Assembly: GCF_018320785.1 (NCBI RefSeq)
Contig: NC_054878.1
Location: forward strand, 44,511,429-44,575,428
Direction of reading: 5' to 3'
DNA from: Cheilinus undulatus
Lineage: Eukaryota > Chordata > Actinopteri > Labriformes > Labridae
Length of the DNA stretch: 64,000 nucleotides
Under the pieces are notes generated by a model. The model made no database searches and was not told the DNA's origin. It worked only from the letters and a program-made list of their open reading frames with translations. A program made the position numbers and the translations under genes. This document shows, piece by piece, positions 1 to 12,099 of this stretch; position 1 is the first letter of the stretch, and each line of letters opens with the position of its first letter.

Positions 1-750
1 TTAGTAACGTTAGTCACACTGTAGGAGGTAAAGTTTAGTAACGTTAGTCACACTGTAGGAGGTAAAGTTTAGTAGAGTTAGTCACACTGTAGGAGGTAAA
101 GTTTAGTCGAGTTAGTCACACTGTAGGAGGTAAAGTTTAGTAACGTTAGTCACACTGTAGGATGTAAAGTTTAGTAGAGTTAGTCACACTGTAGGAGGTA
201 AAGTTTAGTAGAGTTAGTCACACTGTAGGAGGTAAAGTTTAGTAGAGTTAGTCACACTGTAGGAGGTAAAGTTTAGTAACGTTAGTCACACTGTAGGATG
301 TAAAGTTTAGTAGAGTTAGTCACACTGTAGGAGGTAAAGTTTAGTAGAGTTAGTCACACTGTAGGAGGTAAAGTTTAGTAGAGTTAGTCACACTGTAGGA
401 GGTAAAGTTTAGTAACGTTAGTCACACTGTAGGAGGTAAAGTTTAGTAGAGTTAGTCACACTGTAGGAGGTAAAATTTAGTAATGTTAGTCACACTGTAG
501 GAGGTAAAGTTTAGTAGAGTTAGTCACACTGTAGGAGATAAAGTTTAGTAATGTTAGTCACACTGTAGGAGGTAAAGTTTAGTAATGTTAGTCACACTGT
601 AGGAGGTAAAGTTTAGTAGAGTTAGTCACACTGTAGGAGGTAAAGTTTAGTAGAGTTAGTCACACTGTAGGAGGTAAAGTTTAGTAGAGTTAGTCACACT
701 GTAGGAGATAAAGTTTAGTAATTTGTCACACTGTAGGAGGTAAAATTTAG
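1..750. repeat. 34-bp minisatellite, about 22 copies
   Basis: The window opens inside a head-to-tail array of a 34-bp unit whose core reads GTTAGTCACACTGTAGGAGG. Units differ mainly at one four-base spot (AACG, AGAG or AATG) and at GAGG versus GATG or GAGA; the variants are interspersed along the array. The last copies decay around 714-770. It lies about 100 bp upstream of the first visible NXPE exon, so it is probably intronic in that gene. 34 is not a multiple of three and there is no long open frame, so it is not coding. The array continues off the left edge. Confidence 0.95.
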
Positions 751-850
751 AAGACTTTGTGACACTGGGTCAGTCTGCTGAATCCTTTGTTTTAGGTCCT
801 ATTATCAAGGGTGGTTATGATAAGATTGTATTGTTTCTGTTTTTCTGAAG

Positions 851-3800
851 GAAACTCAATATGAAAGTCTCCATCCAGGCTTCAGGACCTTCCAGTGTCA
901 CTGTGTTTCCACCAAAGAAAGGTCAGTACAGTTTTACAACTTCATTCATAGAAATTAAATCCTTAACACAGTAAACGGTTTGGGTCTGATTCACTAAAGG
1001 TTTGCACAGATTTTTCAGCCTCAAAAATTTAGAATTAAAAATTCATAATGATATAAATCATCTTGTTTGGAAACAGAATTTGAGCTGAAGAGGATCAGTG
1101 CTGAGTTTGAATTCTCATTTATTTAACAGTAAGTGGTTAAACATACATTACAACATTTACAGTATATGGGACACCTTTAAATAATTCAGCTCATAGAGAA
1201 CGTTTACAGACAGACTCTCTCTTATCTCTGTAGGATGTTTATCTGGATGTTATATTATTAATTGTCCATTACCACACCTGTTTGACTAAACTATTTTTGC
1301 TTCTGTAGGACAGTATTCCACCACAGCAAACATGCTGCATGTTCGGTTTTGAGATGTTTTGATTTCTAGCACAAAATTAGTCCAAGATATTTAATGCTGC
1401 TGTCAGGCAGAGCAGGGTCAGCACAGACAGATGTTTCTGTAGTGTTTTTGTTGCTTTCTTGGATCATTCTTTTGAAAGAGAGAGAGCGAGTAAACATAGA
1501 TGATGGAGGGATTGTCATTACAGCATATGATCCTAAAATCATCTGATATAGCTGTAAGAGAGAGTAAAGACCACTGTGGAGTCTAACAGACCGGTGCTGT
1601 CTCATAGACAGCTGTGATGAGTGTAATGGTCAGTGTAAACGGCTTAGACATTTAGGGGTACTTAAGGTTAACTGCTCATGCAGACCCTATGATGTTGTGT
1701 CCTTAGTTTGCCAGCAGATGGAGCGCTCACCATCTGTAAATGTATAGATAAACTTTGCTAAAGCTGTTTGGCCACTCACAGGGTTCATTTCTCTATATAT
1801 TACTGTATGTTATTGATTTTATGGTTGGAAGAAAACAAGATAATATTCCTAAACAATTTCAGTGAAATATTTGTGTTGAGAATGATTAGTGATGTGCTAT
1901 TTTCACTGCCTTCTTTCTATGTTGTTATAACTTTCAGTGTATTTGGCTATCAGCTTTACTCTTAAACCTTGTTTCTGTATCTGTTGTTACAGACTGTAAC
2001 CTTAAACAATACTGGATCTGAAGTAAAGAGATACTGCTGGACCTCAGACAGTTAAATTATAATACATTTCCTCATCCTTGTATTCTGACTGATACACCAT
2101 CCTGGTTAAAGTCAAAATCTTCTAAAGAACTGGCAACCCCCTATCACCTCTAAACCCTCAGTAATATCCTCTCACTCAGATAAATCTCTCTTTACTGCTC
2201 ACTTCATTTCAGGCCCCGTCCACACAGAGACGAATTCAGGAGTATAGTGAGCAAAAGTTTTTTGTCATATCAGCGTTTTATCCACACAGAAACGGCTTTT
2301 TTTTTTTTGAACGAATGCCAAAGTGCACAAATCCATAAACGACTACCGTTTCATCTCCGTGTGGATGGCCAGTCGCATCTTCCTTGAAACAATTACGTCA
2401 CACATAGCGTAGCTCTCTGAAGACGCCTGCGCAGGTCCGGCCAAACCAACAAATGTGGATTACAGGGTTGTGTTCACGCTGCAGAAGCTACCAAGCTTGT
2501 TATGGCTTTTACAGCAAAATCTGATACTCCTTTAGCCCCACTGCGAAACGCATACACCAGATGTTCTGAACTCTACCATGGAGAACAACCAGAAGGGCAA
2601 GTAGAAGAAAGTTTGTGTCAGTTTTCTGTGATCTTCTTCTCTCCTTTGGTGCATTTCCATGGCAGCAATACAGCGCCACATACAGGCTTGGCATATGCAC
2701 TACAGCGTTTTTAGTCATTTCAGTGGTTCTGTGCTTACGCAGACATTTCCTGAAATGATCCTGTCTTTACTGAAAACTTTTTCAAAACGAAACAGTTTTT
2801 CGTCTCCGTGTGGACGGGACCTTAATCACCAGTGTTGGGTAAGTTACTGAAAAATAGTAACTAGTTACTGCTAGCAAAAAGTACCTGAGTTAGTAACAGA
2901 GTTACTGCTTTGTAAAAGTAGCTACTTTAAAAAATAACTCAAATGTTACTTTTTCGCTTCAAACCTCTTTATTGTACACATCACATTCATTTGTGTTGTT
3001 GAGAGGAAATAACTCTATTTTCATATAACATTGTAGCCATTATCATTTTTTTGAAAAGTGGTGAAACATTTGAACTCAGTAGAAATGTTTCTCAACTTTT
3101 GACACTGTTCAATCATTTACACACTGTCTAAAATAGCTGTACTTTATTGACAGAGTACAGATTAAATCCCAGCTGCTCTCTAAATTTCTTTCTGCATCAC
3201 GGTCCTCTCTCGTCTTGTGCTTTTTTTTGTCATTCTTCCTCTGAAGGCAGCGGACTCTACAGCTTATATCAGCATGTCTTTAACAACGTACCTTGCTATT
3301 AGTCCGTTATTGCTGCCTTGGTGACACACTGGTCAGCTGGTGGTGATTTAAAATCCAGCCGTGGTTGTTTACATGAAGTGGCTCCTCCTTGGTCTGCTGG
3401 GCTAACTTGAACTGTACCTGCGTTAGCGGTGTTTGTAGCATCCGGCTCTCTGGAAACTAGCATAGCTGTCCCATGTGTTTAACTTGGTACTTTGTGAGGT
3501 TGGAATAACTGGCAGTGGGAAAGTTTACTTCCCTGTTCTTTTTCGTCCTTTATCCCAAGGAGGGAAAAGTGATGCTGGTGTTTCCAAGACAGAGAGCTCA
3601 CGCTTGAGTGCTCAGCCAGGCTTCAGTGCCTGTGTGTGTTTGTTTGTGTCCCCAGTGGCTCTTTTGTCTCACAGGATGCTGATGTGCTTACGTCCTGTCA
3701 CGTCATCCACCGAACCGGATGTTTACTAACCTTCATCAACCAGTTGTTGGCTGTAAAAGTAACGAGTAACAACTGATTTAAATTCTCAGTAATTGTAACA

Positions 3801-6360
3801 GCATTAATGATTTTTAAAAGAAACGTGTTACACTACTAGTTACCAGAAAAAGTAACAGAGTTACTGTAATGCGTTACTCTCAACACTGTTAATCATAGAC
3901 CACATCTGAGGAAACCTGTGCTGTGAAGTTTGTAGTCTGTTTCAGTCAGAGCTGATGTTAATTCTCACGGTAAATCATTTTCAAATCACTTAATTGATTT
4001 AAAAAAAGATGTAGCAGCAGGAAGTTTATCAGCGTCCAGAATGACTTCTCTCAGCTCTGACTGATTTCTAAAACTATTAGTTGGTCTGATAATAATGTGG
4101 ATTATGTTGTTTAGTAACAACAGCAGAGGTACAGATGAGTGTGTGCTGGGTTTTTCCTTTTTTCCAGAGTCTGAATCACACATGTCTAGTAATCATCTAA
4201 TGTGCTGACTGGTGTGCGTTTTGTTGCATGTCTCTGCAGGAACAAGGTCTCAGTCTTAAAACTGAAAATGTTCTCCTTTTTCTGTGTCACTCAGTCATTG
4301 TAGTGTTGGTGATCTCAGCTTGTGGCAAAACAAAGCCTGAGTGCACTCTGCTGGTAAAATTTGAGAATGATTTTGCATCTGCATATAATCAGCCGCTAAA
4401 GTCTGCGCTTGAGCAAAAACATCTTAGTGGATCTGCCCCTTTAAATTTAAACAGAATCTCTCTTTTAATACCAGAGTGTGTCAGAATGATGGACCTGGAC
4501 ACAGTTAGAAAGTGGCATCAGTTGGGTTTCTGTGTGCTTTACAAAGATGACGTGATACCAATAAAAGACTGATAAAGCCACTTTATACCTGCTCTAATCC
4601 ATAAACCAAGATAAAAAACTGCAAACAACTTCATGATTTAAGCTCAAAAGTCCCAACACTGGAACTCAGTACCCCTAAAATACCCTCCAGAGTTTTTTAA
4701 AAACCCTATATCACTGTCATTAGGAATATTTAATCTAACTATAGAGCAAAAATGAACTGCTCTGAAGATCAACATTACTAAACTATGTTTTTTTTATTTT
4801 TACCTCTGCCAAGGAGGTTATGTGATTGCACGGTTTGTTTGTTAGTTAGTTTGTTGGCAACATAACTCAAAAAGTCATGGGCAGATTTTCAGGAAATTTT
4901 CAGGAAATGTCAGAAATGGCATAAGGAAGAAGTGATTTTGGGAGGTATCCGGATCACCGTCTGGATCCAAGAATGTTTTTAAAGGATTCTTTACTGTTGG
5001 GAGATAGGGCTAATGGTGGACGTCTGAGCTCTCCAAGTGCTTTTCTAGTTCACTCTTAAATCCCGCACGTCCCATCTATCCAGATTAATGATTCAGAAAA
5101 GAGTCATGCAATAATAAAGTCATGATACAGAATAAAAATGGTGCCGTACATGTAACTAACTAAAAAAAGTCATTGCATCAGCTGTAGGAGAGGATAGAAA
5201 CTACTATCACATGTCTGAAAACTGGCTAACAGGGGAGAGAAAATTAGATTTACACTGAGGCAAACTGGTCTTGCTCCTACTGTAAACTGGGTGTATTTTT
5301 CAGGTTTTTAAAAGTTATTCCTCCTGTTGAATTTATAGGTTTATATTCTTCTAAATTCCCTGACAGTGAATGTACTGCTGCAGATAGACTCTGTCTTTTA
5401 TCTATTTCCCTCCTCTGTTAATCAACTATGTACCAAAACAACAGGTTGAAATGCTTGTGCGAACATCCAGACACTAAAAATCCATTCTGATTTCAAATGT
5501 GAATCTGAGTCCTCTTCTCTCATTTTTCCTAGACCAACCCAAGGTCAGAAAGTCTAGCAGGAAGTCTGGAGTCTCTGGGTATTACTATCAGGGTGTGTGG
5601 CAATCACTATGTGGCGCTAAGGTCCACCAGTTCAATGACTCATCCGCCATCAGGGAATGTCTGAAAGGGAAGATGGTCTACATGTATGGGGACTCCACCA
5701 TCAGGCAGTGGTTTGAGTACCTCAGTGCTTTACTGCCAGGTAACTGGTCTACTGGTATTTTAGTCAGCCATTTGGTTTGGTGAAACACAACTTTATTTCC
5801 CTGTCCTACTTCCAGATGCTAAAGAGCTGTTCTTGACCAGTCCAAACAGAACGGGACCTTTCATGATGTGGGACATCACTAAAAACATCCAGGTGACCTA
5901 CCACTGCCATGGTCCTCCTCTTAGTTTTAACCCAATCCCTACCAGTCAGCTGCGGTACATCGCCAATGAACTGGATGGGTTACTTGGTGGAAACAACACA
6001 GTTGTAGTCGTTGGTATCTGGGCTCACTTCAGCCCATTCCCTATTGAGCTCTACATCAGACGACTGCAGAATATCCGCAAGGCGGTGGTCCGTCTACTGA
6101 GCAGGGCTCCCGGGACGCTGGTGGTCATCAGGACCGCAAACCTCAGGGACCTGACAACTAACCTGGCATTAGTTCACAGTGACTGGTACACATTTCAGCG
6201 GTACAGAGTGCTCAGAGCCATATTCGAAGGACTAAAGGTTCAAATCGTGGATGCCTGGGAGATGAACCTGGCCCATCACCTGCCACACAACCTTCACCCA
6301 CAACCTCCCATCCTTAAGAACATGGTAAACACACTCCTGTCCTACATATGTCCACTATAG
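851..6360 (+). CDS. NXPE-family protein (PC-esterase domain), C-terminal exons, 5' part outside window
   Basis: Three exons join in phase: 851-921, 5533-5739 and 5816-6360. Each junction is AG/GT (acceptors TTCTGAAG, TTTTCCTAG, ACTTCCAG; donors AAAG-GTCAGT, CCAG-GTAACT), and the split codon is GAC at the first and GAT at the second. The first exon gives the short Ig-like strand VSIQASGPSSVTVFPPKK; the second holds SGYYYQGVWQSL and the GDSTIRQWFEYL block, where Ser of GDS is the nucleophile position of SGNH/PC-esterases; the last has GIWAHFSPFPIEL and DAWEM...HNLHP, the Asp/His end of the fold, closing with LLSYICPL and TAG at 6358-6360. NXPE proteins are secreted or Golgi-type proteins of uncertain enzymatic role. 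The N-terminal half and signal peptide must lie upstream. Teleosts carry several NXPE3-like paralogues, so I give no symbol. Confidence 0.88.
2212..2821. mobile_element. Non-autonomous DNA transposon (MITE) with 14-bp inverted ends
   Basis: The left end GGCCCCGTCCACAC and the right end GTGTGGACGGGACC are inverted repeats (one mismatch), and further sub-terminal inverted matches (the CGTCTCTGTGTGG type) recur inside. About 610 bp, without a transposase frame. Flanking triplets are TCA and TTA, which could be a decayed 3-bp target duplication of PIF/Harbinger type, but the superfamily is not certain. It sits in the long NXPE intron. Confidence 0.7.
2830..3888. mobile_element. hAT-like non-autonomous transposon, 8-bp target duplication
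   Basis: Ends CAGTGTTGGG and CTCAACACTG are inverted, and sub-terminal GTAACTAGTTACTG-like blocks recur inverted near the right end (ACTACTAGTTACC). Flanks TTAATCAC (2822-2829) and TTAATCAT (3889-3896) form an 8-bp duplication with one mismatch, as for hAT elements. About 1.06 kb, no transposase frame. It inserted exactly at the right edge of the preceding MITE. Confidence 0.78.
4796..5060 (+). repeat. Dispersed repeat (CTGCCAAGGAGGTTATGTGA family), copy 1
   Basis: A segment starting ACCTCTGCCAAGGAGGTTAT, running through AACTCAAAAAGT and GGATCACCGTCTGGATC to TTGGGAGATAGGGCTAATGG. An inverted copy of the whole string is at 27528-27780, nested in a hAT element inside NLR gene A. It is therefore a mobile repeat family; I cannot assign a superfamily because no clean termini are visible. 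It lies in the NXPE intron. Confidence 0.75.
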
Positions 6361-9155
6361 GTGCCCACAACCTTCACCCAGGACCTCCCATCATTCAGAA
6401 CATGATCAAAAAACCACTGTCCTACAAATGTCAACTAAAGGTGTCCACAACCTTCACCCAGGACCTCCCTTCATTCAGACCATGGTCAAAATGCCCCTTC
6501 CTACATATGTCCACCGAAGGTGTCTGCAACCTTCACCTAGGACGTCCCATCATTAAGAACAAGGCAAAAATGCTCCTGTCCTACATATGTCCACTATAGG
6601 CGTCACCAACCTTCAACAGGAACCTCCCATCATTTAGAAAAGGGTCAAAATGCCCCTGTCCTGCATATGTCCGCCACAGTTGTCCACAACCTTCATACAG
6701 GACCTCCCATCATTCAGACCATGGTCAAAACACACCTTTCCTACATATGTCCACTATAGGCATCAACAACCTTCACCCAGGAAGGGCCATCATTAAGAAC
6801 AAGGTCAAAACACAACTTTCCTACATATGTCCACTATAGGCGTCCACAACCTTCACCCAGGACCTCCCATCATTCAGACCATGTTCAAAACACACCTTTC
6901 CTACATATGACCACCGAAGGTATCCACAACCTTCACCTAGGACGTCCCATCATTGAGAACTAGGTCAAAACATCCCTGTCCTAAAAAATGTCCACTATAG
7001 GCGTCAACAACCTTCACCCAGGACCTCCCATCATTAAGAACAAGGTCAAAGTGCCCCTGTCCTACAAATGTCCACTAAAGGTGTCAACAACCTTCAACTG
7101 GGACCCCCATCATTAAGAACAAGGTCAAAACGCCCCTTGTCCTGCATATGTCCGTTATAGTTGTCCACAGCCTTCATACAGGACCTCCCATCATTCAGAC
7201 CATGGTCAAAACACACCTTTCCTACATATGTCCACTATAGGCGTCAACAACCTTCAACAGTGACCTCCCATCATTAAGAACAAGGTCAAAACGCCCCTGT
7301 CCTGCATATGTCTGCTATAGGCGTCCACAGCCTTCACCCAGGACCTCCCATCATTCAGACCATGGTCAAAACACACCTTTCCTACATATGTCCACTATAG
7401 GCGTCAACAACCTTCAACAGGGACCTCCCATCATTAAGAACAAGGTCAAAACGCCCCTGTCCTACATATGTCCACTATAGGCATCAACAACCTTCACCCA
7501 GGAAGTGCCATCATAAGGAAAAACAAGGTCAAAACACACCTTTCCTACATATGTCCACTATAGGCGTCAACAACCTTCACCCAGGACCTCCCATCATTAA
7601 GACCGTGGTCAAAACACACTCCTTTCCTACATATGTCCACCGAAGGTGTCCGCAACCTTCACCTAGGACCTCCCATCATTAAGAACAAGGCAAAAATGCT
7701 CCTGTCCTGCATATGTCCACTAAAGGCGTCCACAACCTTCATCCAGGACCTCCCATCATTAAGAACAAGGTCAAAACACACCTTTCCTACATATGTCCAC
7801 GAGAGGCGTCACCAACCTTCAACAGGAACCTCACATCATTAAGAACATGGTCAAAATGCCCCTGTCCTGCATATGTCCGCTACAGTTGTCACTAACCTTC
7901 ATACAGGACCTCCCATCATTCAGACCATGGTCAAAACACCCCTGTCCTAAAAAATGTCCACTATAGGCGTCAACAACCTTCACCCAGGAAGTGCCATCAT
8001 TAAGAACAAGGTCAAAACACACCTTTCCTACATATGTCCACTAAAGGCGTCCACAACCTTCACCCAGGACCTCCCATCATTCAGACCATGTTCAAAACAC
8101 ACCTTTCCTACATATGACCACCGAAGGTATCCACAACCTTCACCTAGGACGTCCCATCATTGAGAACTAGGTCAAAACATCCCTGTCCTAAAAAATGTCC
8201 ACTATAGGCGTCAACAACCTTGACCCAGGACCTCCCATCATTGAGAACTAGGTCAAAACATCCCTGTCCTAAAAAATGTCCACTATAGTTGTCCACAACC
8301 TTCACCCAGGACCTCCCATCATTAAGAACTAGGTCAAAACACCCCTGTCCTAAAAAATGTCCACTAAAGGTGTCCACAACCTTCACCCAGGACCTCCCTT
8401 CATACAGAACATGGTCAAAACACAACTTTCCTACATATGTCCACTAAAGGTGTCAACAACCTTCAACTGGGACCCCCATCATTAAGAACAAGGTCAAAAC
8501 GCCCCTTGTCCTACATATGTCAGTTATAGTTGTCCGAAGCCTTCATACAGGACCTCCCATCATTCAGACCGTGGTCAAAACACACCTTTCCTACATATGT
8601 CCACTATAGGTGTCAACAACCTTCAACAGGGACCTCCCATCATTAAGAACAAGGTCAAAACGCCCCTGTCCTACATATGTCCACTATAGGCATCAACAAC
8701 CTTCACCCAGGAAGTGCCATCATAAGGAAAAACAAGGTCAAAACACACCTTTCCTACATATGTCCACTAAAGGCGTCCACAACCTTCACCCAGGACCTCC
8801 CATCATTCAGACCGTGGTCAAAACACACCTTTCCTACATATGTCCACCGAAGGTGTCTGCAACCTTCACCTAGGAGGTCCCATCATTAAGAACAAGGCAA
8901 AAATGCTCCTGTCCTACATATGTCCACTAAAGGCGTCCACAGCCTTCACCCAGGACCTCCCATCATTCAGACCATGGTCAAAACACACCTTTCCCTGCAT
9001 ATGTCCACTATAGGCATCAACAACCTTCACCCATCATTAAGAACAAGGTCAAAACGCCCCTGTCCTGCATATGTCCACTATCGGTGTCCACAATCTCCAC
9101 CCAGGACGTCCTATCATCCAGAACATCGTCAAAATGCTTCTGTCCTACATATGTG
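6361..9155 (+). repeat. Minisatellite of about 35 units of about 80 bp derived from the NXPE terminal exon
   Basis: Directly after the NXPE stop codon the last 80 bp of the coding exon (from CACAACCTTCACCCA to TGTCCACTATAG) is repeated head to tail. Unit 1 is the coding copy itself: 6291 corresponds to 6371 at a distance of exactly 80. Units are 79-81 bp, so frame is lost and regained; a two-unit run from 6348 still encodes NLHPGPPIIQNM and LLSYICPL. The stop TATAG survives in many units and is changed to TAAAG, CGAAG or GAGAG in others. No unit has splice sites. It probably lies in the NXPE 3' UTR or just downstream. Confidence 0.93.
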
Positions 9156-9159
9156 AAAA

Positions 9160-9500
9160 AGTGATACCTGATTTTCTGAATATATATCACACTGAAATGT
9201 TTTGGATCGTCATTAGTTTATTTCACAAAGACAAAGTCAAAAGTTTACAAGAACTGGTGATGAGTCTTTTGCATCACTGAGGAGGAATTTTGGCCAAGTC
9301 CTCTTTACAGAATTGTTTTAACTCAGCCTTATTGGAGGATTTTCCAGCATGAACTGCCCATTTTAGGTCACACCACAGCATCTCAATTGGATTTAAGTCT
9401 GGACTTTGACTTGGCTTCTACAAAACTTTCATTTTGTTTATTTTGAGCCATTCAGAGGTGGACTTGATGTGTTTCCAGTCGTTGTCCTGCTTTGTCAGGG
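9160..9500 (-). mobile_element. Tc1-like transposon fragment
   Basis: Matches the Tc1 element at 49755-51377 over roughly 9250-9500 versus 50010-50270 (shared blocks include CACCACAGCATCTCAATTGG and GAGCCATTCAGAGGTGGAC). On the minus strand these encode the middle of a Tc1 transposase, but frames are broken and only a piece of one end is present. It abuts the minisatellite's right edge. Confidence 0.8.
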
Positions 9501-11560
9501 AATCAGTGATGGGCAGAGCAAGAGGGCGAGTTAGGGCGCACTCACACTAGGCCATCTGTACTGTGGCTGCAGAGGACGTCGTGGCAGTGATAGAGTTGTT
9601 AGGGTTAGGGTAGGAAGAGGATATCACCATCAGGACACAGACCCCCTGGGAGAGGAAGACCTCAGCTGTGTTCAGGAGATATAAGCACATCTGGCTTGTT
9701 TGAAAAGGTGTCTCTAAATAAACATGGTTTCATTTCCATATCATGATGTATGTATAGTATGTCTATTTAAAAATTTATTTTTCTCTCATCTACTGTTATG
9801 CAGACCAGAATTCAAGCTCTGAGTCCTGAAAAATGGCTGAAAAATGTTTGAGAATAAATCTGTAGCTCTTCTATGATCTGAAGAATGAAAATCCTGAAAA
9901 TGAAAAGTCCTCTTACTACACCTTAAAAGTTCTCCGCTGAGACTTCTTCCACTTTGTGTGTTCATGAGTTTTGAAAAGCAGCTGCAAATTTGTGTTTGAC
10001 ATCATTCCAGTAAATCTGCTGGACTGATGACAGTAATTTCTTACTGTCAGCATTTATTTTACATTTGGGCACTTTTTAGTTTGAAAATAAAAAGATGATA
10101 AATATTAGCAGACATTTTTATAAGTAATTACTTGCTTTTTCTCTTGAGTAGATGTGTCCACCTTACTCACCTCTGACCATCAGAACAGTGAAACCCCATC
10201 AGATGTGTCTGAGCTCTCAGCGGAGTCTTGACTTCTCCCAGTGATCTGTGGTTTAATTCTCTAACTGTATTTAGTCTCTTTTTGTATCATCCTGTTGTGA
10301 GTCCTCGGGATGATTGTGAGCCTTTATTCCCCCCATGTGGGGCTGAAATTCTCTGCTTTAGTGTGAAGGATCAGGAATGATCTTTAAATGATTTAAACTG
10401 ACCTGACCGTGTTCTTTGTGTCCATGTTTGATGATGAGATCTGCTGTTCTGTGTTCAGCTGCTGAGATCAACAGATGAGTAACTTCTAGAAGTCTGAAGT
10501 TCGACTCTACATTGTGGTATTATTCAGTAATGTTACATTAAGGTCAGTATCTCCATCTGTTGTCCTTGTTGGGCTTGAGTTTATCGTGTTATTCTCTCAG
10601 CAGATTTTTGGAGCGTTCAGTACCTCTGAGCTCAGTCTAGAGACTTTTTGGACATTTTCTGTTGTTTTGGGTTGTTGACATGAATAAACATTTGCATAAA
10701 GGAAGCATTTTTGTCCACTTGGGTTATTTACATTTTAAGAAATAGTCCTGTATGGTACATTTAGAACAGGTTTTAAAAAGTGCGATTAATTTGCAATTAA
10801 TCTCGAAATTTGTGAGATTAATCGCAATTAAAATTTTTAATCTCTCGACAGCCCTAGGTAACAGGGTTGAAACTAGAGTAACGGGGTTGCAGGGCTACTT
10901 TAGACTGCAGCTCATGATGTTTTCATATGTGACAAAACCATACAACCACAGGATTACAGGGATGTTGTTTAAATTGTATATTTTTAAATTAAGGACATAT
11001 TTACATTTACACACATGATTTAGGTACACTTTTAAGTCGACAATTCAACTGCTCATTGTGTTAAGTATCTAACCAGCCAATCACATCGTAGCAACCAATA
11101 AATTTAGGCTAGTAGAATATTCTCATTCATTCAGTGCGGTTCAAAGCAGCTTTACAGTATCATACAGTAGTAGAAGTCATTTAAATTCAGTAAACAATAA
11201 GGCTGTAATCATACAGTGTTACTGAAGGAATCTACTGTATGCTACTGTAATCATTTTTTACCCACAAAGCACTGCAATTTACAATTAAACTTTGTAAAAT
11301 AACAGAACAATAAGTTATTTTACATTTTATAGTATAAATGACATTAATTTATCACATATACTACCACTGCATTCAACCAATCAAACTAGATAAGCAGACT
11401 CATCATCCAGGTAACTGAGGAGGTAGATGTTTGTCAGAAAATCACATCAGATCCTCTGGTTGTTGTAGTATTTATAATAATATGATTATAAACAGTGGAC
11501 ATGACTTCTTTTAACCTTCTAAAAGCTTGTTCACTACAGTAGCCAATAAAACACACAACT
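9501..11560. other. Intergenic stretch, no recognisable gene
   Basis: I see no coding exon, RNA gene or complete element here. Two possible polyadenylation signals (AATAAA near 9715 and 10684) could serve the NXPE transcript. At about 10785-10856 the sequence GATTAATCGCAATTAAAATT...CTCGACAGCCCTA is the end of a common fish MITE of the GGGCTGTCAA type; the same motif starts again near 28967. A window-wide transcript alignment would be needed to place the NXPE 3' end. Confidence 0.5.
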
Positions 11561-11825
11561 GAAACTGTGTGAAACACTGCAGTCAGCTTCAGAAATATAA
11601 ACACCAGTGTCCTATCCATAGATCGGTGATGTGACTGTAATAAGGTTGATTTCTGAGGAGCCAAGAGACAAAATTATGGATCTTCAACGTGTTTTATGGT
11701 TTCAGAATGATGATGATTGTTTTACAGTGATGTTGTTTCTGAGTGAGTATTTTTTTTCTCTGGTGGAGCTACACATATTTTGTTATTTCAAATCAAATCA
11801 TACAAATAAAAGGCTAATAGGGACA

Positions 11826-11858
11826 TAATATAATATAATATAATATAATATAATATAT
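11826..11858. repeat. TAATA pentanucleotide microsatellite
   Basis: Short run of TAATA units (about seven) just upstream of the region where A and B tandem units begin to align (about 11560 with 35030, clearly from 11864 with 35176). Confidence 0.85.
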
Positions 11859-12099
11859 GGCTCTGTCCATGTTAAAAACAGTCAGACTTCTTTTAAAGAG
11901 GGGGACTACAAAGCTGATGTTGTGTCTCAGGTTAGACCGGTTCTAAAATCACTCTGAAGGTTACAAGGATGTGACAGCGTCCTCCCATCAAACCCACTCA
12001 GACACCAGGAGTGACGAGGGCTGAACGAGCAGATCTTTGTTAGGAACCAGGACTGAGGAACAGAGAGATGGACCCCACTCTGTTGGCTCAATACTCCAC

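Noticed and set aside
1..750. CRISPR-like regular spacing
   Set aside because: Units are contiguous 34-mers without unique spacers; it is a minisatellite in a vertebrate genome.
4228..4572. 114-codon frame in the NXPE intron preceded by a good acceptor (TCTCTGCAG)
   Set aside because: Its phase does not fit between 921 and 5533 (the direct junction makes an intact GAC codon), the peptide matches nothing in NXPE proteins, and there is no convincing donor.
8144..8425. 93-codon minus-strand repeat frame (SWVKVVD...GHFLGQGCFD)
   Set aside because: Antisense of minisatellite units that happen to be 81 bp long here; no gene signals.
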